DNA of 51,429 nt, from positions 34,415 to 85,843 of the forward strand of contig CAYOLL010000004.1 in NCBI GenBank assembly GCA_964404765.1. The letters are read 5' to 3'. This DNA comes from CAYOLL01 sp964404765 [NCBI: uncultured Gemmatimonadota bacterium]. Its GTDB lineage: Bacteria; 4572-55. The notes beneath the pieces are model-generated. The model saw only the letters and a list, made by a program, of their open reading frames with translations, did no database searches and had not been told where the DNA came from. Shown here piece by piece: positions 42,244-50,522 of the stretch. The translations under genes and the position numbers were made by a program. Numbering within the stretch: position 1 is the first letter of the stretch; each line of letters starts with the position of its first letter.

Positions 42244-44331
42244 CTATTTCTTCTTCCCCTTCTTCACCGCACCGGGCTGCACGTCATGCTTCTTCAGCCA
42301 GGCCAGCATTTCTTCCAGGCGGGCTTGCTTGTTGCCGGGTTTGCCAATGCGCGACATGCCGTGCGGCTCATCGCGGAAGATGACAAAGCGCACCTCTTCG
42401 CCGATGCGTTTACCCATGTCCACCAGGGCGGTGAACAACTCCTCGGCCTGCGAGAACGGGCAGCGCAAATCCTGATCCTGATGGATAATCAAGACCGGCT
42501 CGCTGACGTTGCGGATTTGCGAGATGGGCGAGAGGTCCCAGGCCCGTTGCGGATTATCGAAAATGCTTTTCAGGCCAAGGGTTACCGGCGGGAAGTAGTT
42601 GGACAGATCGGCCGCGCCGGAAAAGCTCAAAAAGTTGCAGATGGAACGGTCGGAGATAAAGGCCCGGAACACGCCCGGCTTGCGGGTCATCATCATATTG
42701 GTCATGTAGCCGCCGTACGAGCCGCCGATGCAAAAGACGCGCTTTGGGTCAAACTGCGGATAGCGCTTAAGCGTGTCCTGTAAGACAGTCAGCAGATCAT
42801 GGATGTCACGGTCACCCCAATTCCCGAAAATCGTCGGGCCATGTTTATCGCCATAGCCGGTCGAGCCGCGCGGATTGCTCATCACCACCGGAAAACCGTT
42901 GTGGGTCAGGAATTGATTTTCAAAATACGGCCCTTCACCGATCTGAATTTGCGGCCCGCCGTGAATGGAAAAAATCAAGGGCAGACTGCCTTTTTCGGCT
43001 TTTTGCTGCGCCGGGGTCAGCCATAGCCGTACGTCCACTTCCGCGCCCGGCTCGGTTTTGACCTGCCAGCGTTGCGGCGTGATATCAAAGGTGTCCTTGA
43101 CTGCGGCATTGAGAGTGGAGACTGTCGCGCCGCCTTTTTTAGCGGGGGATTTGCTCGCTTCGAGAAAATACAACTCGTTGACTGTGGTATGGCTGGCCAT
43201 GGCATAGAGAATCTTGTCGCCGTGGGCGTCAAAGGCATGGACGACGCCGGTCTGGCCGGTTAGCGAAGTGACCTCGCCGGATTTTAGGTTGACGCGGGCT
43301 AACTCGGTGCGGCCCTGAATCGAATGGGTCGTCACAATCGTCTCTTTGTCGATCCAGCGAATCGTTTTGCCCGAATAGAAGGTGTCCACAATATCGCCGA
43401 TGGTGATTTGCACGCCAAAACGGCCGACAGTCTCGGCTACGGCGCGGGCTTGATTGGCCGTTTTGCCGGAACTGCTGACCGGGCACTCGTAAACCAGCGC
43501 CGGCATGTAGTCGCAGCGCGCAGAATCGGTCTGGCCGGTAAAAGCCATTTGCTTGCCGTCCGGTGAAATGCCATGCGCATAAATCGCCCCGGTAAAAGTC
43601 GGCAATTGTTCCAATTGGCCTTTCAGATCAACGGAAAACAGATTGTGTTGGGCGTCGCCGCGCTCAAATTGATGGCGGTTGAAAATAATACGGTCGTTGC
43701 TGTGCCAAATCGGGTCGTTGTCCCAAACCGACGGCTCGCTGGTCAAAGCCTTGGGCTGACCAAAGCCGTCGGCCTTGATGTCGACTGCGAAAATGGCTGG
43801 ATAAGCATCCGGTAAATAGCCGAGCGCATCAATTTTGTAGCGCAGTCCGTCGGGAATTTTTGGCCGGGCAATCTTCTTCCACAACGCGGCCTGATCTTTG
43901 GTGATGTCCGGGTTGGGCGAAAAAGACAGGACCAGTTTTTTGCGATTGGGGCTGAGTTCCCAGCTCCAGACAACGCCGTCCAGCACGCCACGCGGATGCG
44001 GTTCGCCACCGCGCGCGGACATCGTATAAAAACGGGTTTTGCTGAAGGGCTTGTCGGCCTCGTCTTCGCCGGGGGTGCGCTTGCGGGCAACGAAAAAGAT
44101 GGTCTCGTCGTCCAACCAATCGGCGGTGGAATCGGCCGGACCGTAAGAGATTTGGCGGAACGAGCCGTCGGCGTGACGATATAGCCACAGTCCGGTTTCA
44201 TTGCGTTGCTCGGCCACATTGGATGTTTGTACGACGACAACAGCGTAATCACCGGTGGGTGACCACTTGATATGTTTGATGGTTTTTACCTTGAACAGAT
44301 CTGTCACTTGTAGAGCGGTTTTTTTGGGCAT
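42244..44331 (-). CDS. S9 prolyl oligopeptidase-family peptidase
   Basis: A 695-residue serine peptidase. An N-terminal beta-propeller (about 1-420, with repeats such as HIKWSPTGDYAVVVV and AHGISPDGKQMAFTG) precedes an alpha/beta hydrolase domain. The triad is Ser538 (GGSYGGYM), Asp621 (HQDQDLRCP) and His657 (EPHGMSR). The GGP and NPRGSTGYG motifs are also present. It is likely an acylaminoacyl- or dipeptidyl-peptidase. There is no signal peptide, so it is cytoplasmic. It ends with a lysine-rich tail (VKKGKKK). GAGG precedes the ATG. It interrupts the respiratory cluster without a clear functional link. Confidence 0.93.
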   Translation of the reverse strand: MPKKTALQVTDLFKVKTIKHIKWSPTGDYAVVVVQTSNVAEQRNETGLWLYRHADGSFRQISYGPADSTADWLDDETIFFVARKRTPGEDEADKPFSKTRFYTMSARGGEPHPRGVLDGVVWSWELSPNRKKLVLSFSPNPDITKDQAALWKKIARPKIPDGLRYKIDALGYLPDAYPAIFAVDIKADGFGQPKALTSEPSVWDNDPIWHSNDRIIFNRHQFERGDAQHNLFSVDLKGQLEQLPTFTGAIYAHGISPDGKQMAFTGQTDSARCDYMPALVYECPVSSSGKTANQARAVAETVGRFGVQITIGDIVDTFYSGKTIRWIDKETIVTTHSIQGRTELARVNLKSGEVTSLTGQTGVVHAFDAHGDKILYAMASHTTVNELYFLEASKSPAKKGGATVSTLNAAVKDTFDITPQRWQVKTEPGAEVDVRLWLTPAQQKAEKGSLPLIFSIHGGPQIQIGEGPYFENQFLTHNGFPVVMSNPRGSTGYGDKHGPTIFGNWGDRDIHDLLTVLQDTLKRYPQFDPKRVFCIGGSYGGYMTNMMMTRKPGVFRAFISDRSICNFLSFSGAADLSNYFPPVTLGLKSIFDNPQRAWDLSPISQIRNVSEPVLIIHQDQDLRCPFSQAEELFTALVDMGKRIGEEVRFVIFRDEPHGMSRIGKPGNKQARLEEMLAWLKKHDVQPGAVKKGKKK

Positions 44332-44408
44332 TGGGTCCTCACGGTTTTTAGTTTGCGATCAAAAAAAAGTATAAAACACGGATTTCATTTCATCAGAAGC
44401 CCGACATC

Positions 44409-45120
44409 TCAAGTCTGCGACATCGCGTAATCATAAAGCGTATAATTCTTGTTGCCGATAAAATGCTGATAGGCGACATGCTGACGCGTTTTCAGCATGA
44501 GTTCAAGCTGCAGAATCCCTTCTTCGTAAAAGTGAATCGGAAAGCATTCGATTTCCGGCAGAGGTTTATTGCGAAATTCTTCGACCAGTTGATGGACTAA
44601 AGCTGCTTTCGCCTCAGGCGTTTTAACCGCAGCCATGCGCGATTCCAGATCATTCGGCAGCGCGGACGAACTCGGCCCGGTCGTATCGAACGAAACAAAA
44701 AAATGATCAAAAGTGGAAACGCCATCCTCCGGTTTATCGAAAAGTCTGTTGACGATTAACCCATCCTTCAAACGCATCATTTTCCGTGGGATATGCTTGT
44801 CGAAAAACAGAATCGCTTGCGTGGCTCGTTCAATGGAGCGCACATCCAGCACGATGCCTTGCGAGCCTTTTAGCAGAAACGAGCCTAACACGGTCGGATG
44901 ATTCGGATCGTGATTGGCCGATTTTTTTTAGCGAAATTCTGTCGACCTCGCCACAATGCAGCCACACCCAACGGTTTAGATTCGGATCCGAATCCATGCA
45001 CTCTAAGCCGCGAAAACGCTTCTCCACATCGAAGATACCGGAAATTTGGTAGCGTATCCGCACCGGTTGAAATATTTCCCCGGATGTTGTGCAAATGATC
45101 CTGGCGTCGGTTGTCGGCAA
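44409..45120 (-). pseudogene. Unrecognised gene split by a frameshift in an A8 run
   Basis: The first part runs from TTG 45120 (PTTDARIICTTSGEIFQPVR ... EVDRISLKK). The second continues in another frame (ANHDPNHPTVLGSFLLKGSQ ... NKNYTLYDYAMSQT) to 44409. Dropping one base from the run of eight T on plus (44932-44939) joins them into one protein of about 236 residues. Neither half matches a family I know; the fused product has no signal peptide or membrane segment. The break may be a real mutation or a homopolymer sequencing error. A programmed -1 slip would run into a stop codon, so it is unlikely. The 149-bp gap to hepT is empty. Confidence 0.6.
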
Positions 45121-45269
45121 AGCTCTGTCAATATTTTATGCCGGCACGTCTTGGCTTTTCTTTGCAATAAGTTTTTTCAAGAAAGACACGTTATTTACTC
45201 CGTATTGTATAAGAATTGCTCAACAAGAGGCGACTCACCTATTGGCAAATTATTGAGAAGCTGCGCGTG

Positions 45270-45695
45270 TTATGCCTGCAACTCCTGCCTCATTGCCGCC
45301 AATAACTGTTGCATCACGGCCAGATACTTGTACAAATCCCGGTAAATTTCATCAAAAGTCGCCCGGTTGTAAACATGGCTGAGCCGATTTCGATGGTGAA
45401 TCATGGCCATTAGCGCTTCATACGTGGCGGCATCAATCAGTTTGATCTGGAACAAACCTTTGAAAACTGTCTGGGGCGAGGCCGTTTGGAGGCCGTGCGC
45501 CGTCTCCAGAAAGAGTTTGGCGGTCTTCCAGCCCAGCTCGACACAGTATTCAAACTTCTGAATTTGCCCGCTTTGCAACGTATCCAGGGCGATATCGTCA
45601 TAGGCAGCCAAATCAATGGCTAAAGCTCGGCCGAAAGTGGTCAGCGCCTGCTCAAAAACGCTTAACTTTTGGCGAAGTCTGGCGGTCGGTTCCAT
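45270..45695 (-). CDS. hepT: HepT-like HEPN toxin
   Basis: A 141-residue helical HEPN protein of the nucleotidyltransferase-substrate (HI0074/HepT) family. The RNase motif RX4HXY is intact: Arg102, His107 and Tyr109 in HHRNRLSHVY. In characterised HepT/MntA pairs the toxin cuts RNA, and the antitoxin AMPylates the tyrosine next to the histidine. YCVELGWKTAKLFLETAHGL at about 50-69 is also conserved in the family. AAGGAG precedes the ATG. Its start lies 34 bases inside mntA, the usual coupling of antitoxin first and toxin second. Confidence 0.9.
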   Translation of the reverse strand: MEPTARLRQKLSVFEQALTTFGRALAIDLAAYDDIALDTLQSGQIQKFEYCVELGWKTAKLFLETAHGLQTASPQTVFKGLFQIKLIDAATYEALMAMIHHRNRLSHVYNRATFDEIYRDLYKYLAVMQQLLAAMRQELQA

Positions 45696-45994
45696 ACAAT
45701 AGCTCCTTCTAAGGCGTCGCGGCGAAAGGCTTCATCCGCGTTGAAAAAATCCACAATGTCGACCGGATACGGCACAATCGAATCTTCAATAGCCTGCATC
45801 AGCCGATGATAAGTTTTTCCCAACGGCTGCGAGCCCCAAATCCCAATATCAATATCGGAGGATTGTTTATGGCTGCGGCGCGCCCACGAGCCGAACAGGA
45901 AAACGGCGCAAGCGTTCGTATCCACGATGGACAGCACGATCTCCCGCACCAAGTTGAGATATTTTTGATCATAGTCTGGTTTGCTTTCCGACAT
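45662..45994 (-). CDS. mntA: MntA-like minimal nucleotidyltransferase antitoxin
   Basis: A 110-residue MNT-fold protein. FLFGSWARRSHKQSSDIDIG has the exact GSX10DXD active site (Gly35, Ser36, Asp47, Asp49) needed to AMPylate and silence the HepT toxin. The third carboxylate is probably in PVDIVDF. ATG 45994 gives the family's normal length; a longer in-frame extension to 46150 runs into the cytochrome gene and lacks homology. It starts 31 bases after the tetraheme cytochrome gene. With hepT it forms a complete two-gene unit inside the respiratory cluster. Confidence 0.9.
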   Translation of the reverse strand: MSESKPDYDQKYLNLVREIVLSIVDTNACAVFLFGSWARRSHKQSSDIDIGIWGSQPLGKTYHRLMQAIEDSIVPYPVDIVDFFNADEAFRRDALEGAIVWNRPPDFAKS

Positions 45995-46025
45995 AACCCA
46001 ACTTTCTGATGCTGATTTAGTGGCC

Positions 46026-46667
46026 TTATTCGCGCGGTTTGCTGGCCCGGGCCGGCCAGCGTTTTTCCCAGGCCGGCTGATGTTGATTATGACAATTGAC
46101 GCAGGTTTTAACGACTCGCGGCGGAGCCCAACCGCCCACTCGCTTGCCATGCGCCCCGCCGACCCAATCGCTTAGCTGCTTGGAATGACACTGACCGCAC
46201 AGTTGATAGCTGTGGTTAAAGTCAATTTCCTGACCGGTCAGCGAACGCAAGGTGTTAAAGTTATTCACCTGATGGCACGTCTGGCAATTCATCACCGTTG
46301 CTGCGGCATGTTTTAGCTCAATGTCCCAATGGGCTTTGCGCAGGCTGTCGGCCCGGTCGGCTTGTAAAGCGGCTAATGGTTTGGCATGGCATTGATTGCA
46401 AGGAAACTTGGTAATGCCGCTGGCGCGTTCCAGCACAAAAAATGTCGCGGAATCGCTTCCGGCCAACAAGGCGGGCACATATTTTATGCCTTCCAAATAC
46501 ATGTCTGTGCTGACCTGGTAGATCGGCGTGTTTCCGCCTTCTTTTTCAATGCGTCCCAACACGCCTTCCACCGGCTCACCCGATTCATCGGATTTGGCAT
46601 AAGTATAACCGGTCAGGGCCAGGACAACACCAGCCGTACAAATCCATGTTACAATCTTTCCCCTCAT
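46026..46667 (-). CDS. Periplasmic tetraheme c-type cytochrome
   Basis: A 213-residue exported protein with an N-terminal signal segment (VTWICTAGVVLALTGYTYA). Four CXXCH sites are present: CNQCH, CQTCH, CGQCH and CVNCH. Several further histidines (HWDIELKHAA, HSYQ, HGKR) could be distal ligands. The arrangement fits a small multiheme electron shuttle, not NapC or NrfH, because no membrane anchor follows the signal and the hemes are not packed at the N-terminus. AAGGAC lies eight bases before the ATG. It lies 37 bases after the NapB-like gene and would pass electrons between the quinol-oxidising subunits and NapB or NapA. Confidence 0.92.
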   Translation of the reverse strand: MRGKIVTWICTAGVVLALTGYTYAKSDESGEPVEGVLGRIEKEGGNTPIYQVSTDMYLEGIKYVPALLAGSDSATFFVLERASGITKFPCNQCHAKPLAALQADRADSLRKAHWDIELKHAAATVMNCQTCHQVNNFNTLRSLTGQEIDFNHSYQLCGQCHSKQLSDWVGGAHGKRVGGWAPPRVVKTCVNCHNQHQPAWEKRWPARASKPRE

Positions 46668-46704
46668 CGTTTTGTCCTTCTAAACCCAGCGGGTTTGGTA
46701 AAAT

Positions 46705-47376
46705 TTACTTTAGACCGCGACTCCAGGTTTGACTTTCATCGCTGACGGCATGACATTGGCGGCAATTGACCCGTTCGGGATGTTTCGTGCGGATTTCCGT
46801 TACGGCGCCCGGACCGGCGTGGCAGGCCAGACAATTATCCCGCATAGCTAAGGTGTGCGGAATCGGTGGCGGACTGCCCTGCATGGCTTGCCGATTGATG
46901 CGTGGCGGCGTGGCCGATTCCCAACGCGTCGCTTTAAAAAAGGCGGTGGTGGTTGCCGGCACATGGCATTGGCGGCAATTAATAAATTCCGGGTGGGGCG
47001 TAACCGGAGCATACGCGTTAAACGCCGGCGACCAACCGCCGTTTTCATGACATTGCAGACAGGCTTTGTCGCCAATACCTTTTTCGCTGGGCAATTCGTG
47101 CGGGATTCTTGGCGGTGCGCCGATATAGGCCCGACGGCTTTAAAATTCGTCCAAATCACGGTTAGTGGCGACATTCATCGGGGCATCCAAGTAGGTCAGC
47201 GCCTGTTCGGCCCGACGAAACATGCCCGCCTCCACCGGAATGGAGGGCGAATCCCCCGTCGGCTCAGCATTGAGCCTGGCCTCCCGCTGCTCGGCCCGTA
47301 AACTTTGGCCAACGATGAAAACAAATGCAGCCATGAGAATTGTACAAAGAGTAATAAATACGAACCGATTTGGCAT
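46705..47376 (-). pseudogene. napB: NapB-like cytochrome with duplicated diheme unit, broken by an in-frame TAA
   Basis: One frame runs from ATG 47376 (AAGGTGAAG upstream) through a signal anchor (FVFITLCTILMAAFVFIVG) and NVATNRDLDEF, meets TAA at 47142-47140, and goes on as SRRAYIGAPPRIPHELP. The flanks match NapB across the stop, so this is a point nonsense change, not a gene boundary. After it come CLQCH, CRQCH, CLACH and CRQCH. NapB normally has two hemes; here the unit PPxIPHxL ... CLxCH ... HPExxNCRQCHxx occurs twice. A downstream TTG at 47094 could start a protein without an export signal, which could not mature hemes. The gene is therefore probably inactive. Confidence 0.85.
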
Positions 47377-47397
47377 AACTTCACCTTTTCGATTAAA

Positions 47398-47459
47398 GGA
47401 ATAGCAAACTTCAGTTTGCCCGTTTTATTTGCAAATAGCAAACTGAAGTTTGCTATTCC
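47398..47459. repeat. 22-bp inverted repeat between Nudix and napB genes
   Basis: GGAATAGCAAACTTCAGTTTGC (in two halves GGAATAGCAAA and CTTCAGTTTGC, 47398-47419) is perfectly complementary to 47438-47459, with 18 nt between. No T-run follows on minus, and it lies just before the napB ribosome binding site. Confidence 0.85.
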
Positions 47460-47481
47460 GGCTTTGAATGATGATGGACAA

Positions 47482-47922
47482 TCATACGGTCAAATGAACA
47501 AAGGATGTCAAAGGACTGCGCTTTATCGCCCGAATATCCGCCAAAATAGCATGCAGCATAACCGGGTCAACCCATTGCTTAGCCGGCCATTCCCAAACCT
47601 CGTCCAGCCGGAAAAATTCGGCGGCTTGCACATCGGCGCCGATAGTTAGCGCTTGCCCGCCGCGCTGCGCCCAAAAGACAAAGCGGATTGACTTCGGCCC
47701 GGAATATATGCCGGTCAAACTTTCCGGCTCGGCCGTCAAACCGGTTTCCTCAAAAAGCTCGCGCCGGGCGGCAATTAAAATGGATTCGCCGCGCTCTATG
47801 TGACCACCGGGCAGGTTCCACTTTCCGGCGACACTCGGCTTCTTTTCGCGAACCAACAGCAAGCGGCTTTTCTCAACAACAGCCACACTGACATGGATAA
47901 GCGGTTGGGTTGGACGGGTCAT
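47482..47922 (-). CDS. Nudix hydrolase
   Basis: A 146-residue cytoplasmic pyrophosphohydrolase. The Nudix box is complete (GGHIERGESILIAARREL then FEETGL), preceded by SVAGKWNLPGG. It would cleave nucleoside diphosphates linked to another moiety; the substrate is not readable. It starts 27 bases after the 38-residue frame and has no clear ribosome binding site of its own. Why it lies between napA and napB is unclear; no Nudix enzyme is part of known nitrate reductase operons. Confidence 0.93.
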   Translation of the reverse strand: MTRPTQPLIHVSVAVVEKSRLLLVREKKPSVAGKWNLPGGHIERGESILIAARRELFEETGLTAEPESLTGIYSGPKSIRFVFWAQRGGQALTIGADVQAAEFFRLDEVWEWPAKQWVDPVMLHAILADIRAIKRSPLTSFVHLTV

Positions 47923-47949
47923 CTTTTTGTGCTGCTTGTCATTGAAATT

Positions 47950-48066
47950 TTAGGCATGTGCGGCGGCACCGGCCTCTGCAAACATAGCGCCGATGCCATG
48001 GTTAAGCGCTTGCGCATGTTCTTGCCGCCAGCGATGAATTTCGTCAATAATTGAATCCGCAGGCAT
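47950..48066 (-). CDS. 38-residue protein of a small uncharacterised family
   Basis: ATG 48066 follows a good site (TTGGAGAAACATA). The product reads MPADSIIDEIHRWRQEHAQA and LNHGIGAMFAEAGAAAHA. It resembles the short DPIIxEIRxIRxEHAxxFxxDxxAIF proteins often found near toxin-antitoxin genes in environmental bacteria, whose function is unknown. The C-terminus is unusually Ala-rich and lacks the acidic DL segment. It lies 55 bases after napA and 27 before the Nudix gene on the same strand. A longer frame upstream to 48198 has no support. Confidence 0.65.
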   Translation of the reverse strand: MPADSIIDEIHRWRQEHAQALNHGIGAMFAEAGAAAHA

Positions 48067-48121
48067 TATGTTTCTCCAAAAATTCGCGCCTATCCGCCAA
48101 ACCCGCGTCATCCGCGTTCTA

Positions 48122-50449
48122 TCACAACCCCGGCGACTTCTGCACCTTGACCGCGCACTTCTTATAATCCGGCTGCTTGGAGATTGGGCAAAAAGCATCC
48201 AAAGTCAACTCGTTAATCAAATAGCCTTCGTCAAAGAATGGCACAAAGACTTGCCCGCGCGCCGGCATTCCGCGCTCGTTAATCGAGGCCGGCAGTTCAA
48301 TGGTGCCACGCTTCGTCGTCAGCTTGACCATTTCGCCCTGCCGGATATTCATGTCTTTGGCGTCGTCGGGATTCAGTTCCACATAGGCATGAGGCACCGC
48401 CTGATGCAGCACGGGAATGCGCCGGGTCAAAGAGCCGCTGTGCCAATGCTCCAGGACGCGGCCGGTATTCAGCCAGAACGGATACTCTTTATCCGGAATT
48501 TCCGGGGCCGGCTCATACGGGCGGGCCAGAATCCAGGCTTTGCCGTTGGGCTTGCCGTAAAACTCAAATTCGCCGGTTTTGACCGCCGGATCGTATTGGG
48601 CATTGTAGCGCCACTTGGTCTCTTTGCCGTCGACAAAAGGCCAGATCACGCCGGGTTGCTTTTTCAGTTCCTCATAAGAGGCCATCGCATGTTTGGGGCC
48701 TTTGTGGAACTGCGTATATTCGTTCCAAATATCCTGAATATACGTCTTTTGATCCCACGGAAATTGCTCCTGAAAACCCATGCGCCGGGCTACTTCGATC
48801 AACTGCCAGGTGTCGCTCATGCAATCGCCTTGCGGTTGCACTAACTGGTCGTAATGTTGCGTCCGCCGCTCGGAGTTGCCGTACATGCCCTCTTTTTCAA
48901 ACCAAAAAGCTGACGGCAGAATCACGTCGGCCACGTCCGTCGTCGGGGTCGGATAGACATCGGAAACGACGATGAAGCGGCCTTCCTTAAGCGCGCCTTC
49001 GCGGTAACGGGTCAGCTTTGGCAACGTCACCATCGGATTGGTCACCTGAATCCACATAAACTTGATCTCGCCGCGATCCAGCGCCCGAAACATCTCCATC
49101 GTGTGATAGGTCGGTTTGGCCGGGATGTTTTCGACCGGCACCTTCCAGATTTCGGCGGCGTGTTTGCGGTCTTCCTCGTTGGTGACCACGCCGTGCGGCA
49201 GGCGGTTGGTCAGTGTGCCCACCTCGCGCACGGTGCCGCAGGCGCTGGGCTGGCCGGTCAGCGAGAAGGGACTGTTGCCGGGCGTGGCGATTTTGCCGGT
49301 CAACAAATGGATATTATAGACCAGGTTGTTGATCCAGGTGCCGCGCGTGTGCTGGTTCATGCCCATACACCACAGGCTCATGACCTTTTTGTTGGGATCG
49401 CCATACAGCGTAGCCATATAGCGAATCTCGCGGGCCGGCACACCGGAAATAGCCTCGGCCTTTTCGGGCGTGTAATCCTCCAAAAATTTGGTGTATTGCG
49501 CAAAGGACATATCCGTAAATTCATCGTCAAACTTAAACTTATCTTCCAGACCATAGCCGATGTTGGTCTTGCCGGCTTTAAACACACAGTGCTTTTCCAC
49601 AAAGGTTTTGTTCATCCAATGATTACGGATGATCTCATAACAAATGGCGTTGGCCACCGCCAAATCGCCCTGCGGCAGGAACAGGATGGACTTATCCGCG
49701 GCCATGCTGGTGCGGGTCGTGCGCGTGGCAAAGTCGATAATCTTCACGTCCGGGTTCTTCAGCCGGCGGTCGAGCAGGCGCGAAAACAAGACCGGGTGCA
49801 TCTCGGCCATATTGTTGCCCCACAGCACAAACACATCGGCATGGTCAATATCCTCATAGCAGCCCATCGGCTCGTCCATGCCGAAGGTGGTCATAAAACC
49901 GGTCACGGCGCTGGCCATACATAGCCGGGCGTTGGCCTCGACATTGTTGGTGCCGATGCAGCCCTTAAAAAACTTGCTGGCCACATAACCATCTGGAATC
50001 GTCCATTGACCGGAGCCGTAGATGGACACGGCGTCCTTGCCATGCGCCTTGATGGTTTCCTGCATCTTTTGGGCGACTAAATCCAGAGCCTGGGCCATGG
50101 GCGTTTCCACCAACTGCCCGTTCTTGCGAACGTATGCGTGCGTAATGCGATCCGCGCCGTACAAGGCCATGACCGAGTGATAGCCCTTAACGCAGCACAG
50201 CCCTTTGTTGACCGGGCTGGCCGGGTCGCCCTTGACCGCCACCGCCCGCCCTTTGGACAGGCCGATCAACAGCCCGCAGCCCACGCCGCAGAAACGGCAC
50301 GGCGACTTTTTCCAGTTGATATCACCGGGCAGAGCATCCTGGGCCATAGCCTCGTCCGGGAAGATGATGCCGGGAAATAAGTTATACGCCGCCGCCAGGG
50401 CAGATGCAGTGGCCGTTTTTTTGAGAAACTCGCGTCGATTGATTGTCAT
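48122..50449 (-). CDS. napA: Periplasmic nitrate reductase catalytic subunit
   Basis: A 775-residue molybdopterin oxidoreductase reducing nitrate to nitrite. It begins with a Tat signal (INRREFLKKTATASALAAAY). The [4Fe-4S] ligands are Cys51, Cys54, Cys58 and Cys86 (CRFCGVGCG ... CVKG). Cys177 in EANARLCMAS is the molybdenum ligand of NapA-type enzymes. GMDEPMGCYEDIDHADVFVL and WCMGMNQHTRGTWINNLVYN are further Nap signatures, as is the C-terminal cofactor domain with WHSGSLTRRIPVLHQAVPHA. ATG 50449 is chosen because the Tat motif starts there. No napC, napD or napF is adjacent. Assimilatory Nas is less likely given the Tat signal. Confidence 0.95.
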   Translation of the reverse strand: MTINRREFLKKTATASALAAAYNLFPGIIFPDEAMAQDALPGDINWKKSPCRFCGVGCGLLIGLSKGRAVAVKGDPASPVNKGLCCVKGYHSVMALYGADRITHAYVRKNGQLVETPMAQALDLVAQKMQETIKAHGKDAVSIYGSGQWTIPDGYVASKFFKGCIGTNNVEANARLCMASAVTGFMTTFGMDEPMGCYEDIDHADVFVLWGNNMAEMHPVLFSRLLDRRLKNPDVKIIDFATRTTRTSMAADKSILFLPQGDLAVANAICYEIIRNHWMNKTFVEKHCVFKAGKTNIGYGLEDKFKFDDEFTDMSFAQYTKFLEDYTPEKAEAISGVPAREIRYMATLYGDPNKKVMSLWCMGMNQHTRGTWINNLVYNIHLLTGKIATPGNSPFSLTGQPSACGTVREVGTLTNRLPHGVVTNEEDRKHAAEIWKVPVENIPAKPTYHTMEMFRALDRGEIKFMWIQVTNPMVTLPKLTRYREGALKEGRFIVVSDVYPTPTTDVADVILPSAFWFEKEGMYGNSERRTQHYDQLVQPQGDCMSDTWQLIEVARRMGFQEQFPWDQKTYIQDIWNEYTQFHKGPKHAMASYEELKKQPGVIWPFVDGKETKWRYNAQYDPAVKTGEFEFYGKPNGKAWILARPYEPAPEIPDKEYPFWLNTGRVLEHWHSGSLTRRIPVLHQAVPHAYVELNPDDAKDMNIRQGEMVKLTTKRGTIELPASINERGMPARGQVFVPFFDEGYLINELTLDAFCPISKQPDYKKCAVKVQKSPGL

Positions 50450-50522
50450 GGGAAGCCTCGCTTTCACTTCGTTACTCGTTAGAAAGACTTGCGACTTGCA
50501 AATCAAGTTGCTCAGTGCCAGC

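Noticed and set aside
44932-44939. Programmed frameshift at the A8 run
   Set aside because: A -1 slip leads straight to a TAG; joining the frames needs +1, which this run does not typically promote.
47140-47142. Selenocysteine or other recoding at the napB stop
   Set aside because: The codon is TAA, not TGA, and no structure or known recoding signal is visible, so a nonsense mutation or error is simpler.
48068-48844. 258-codon frame on plus opposite the end of napA
   Set aside because: Antisense to the well-defined molybdopterin C-terminal domain; no independent support.
49103-49924. 273-codon frame on plus opposite napA
   Set aside because: A shadow of napA caused by codon bias; no motif or ribosome binding site.
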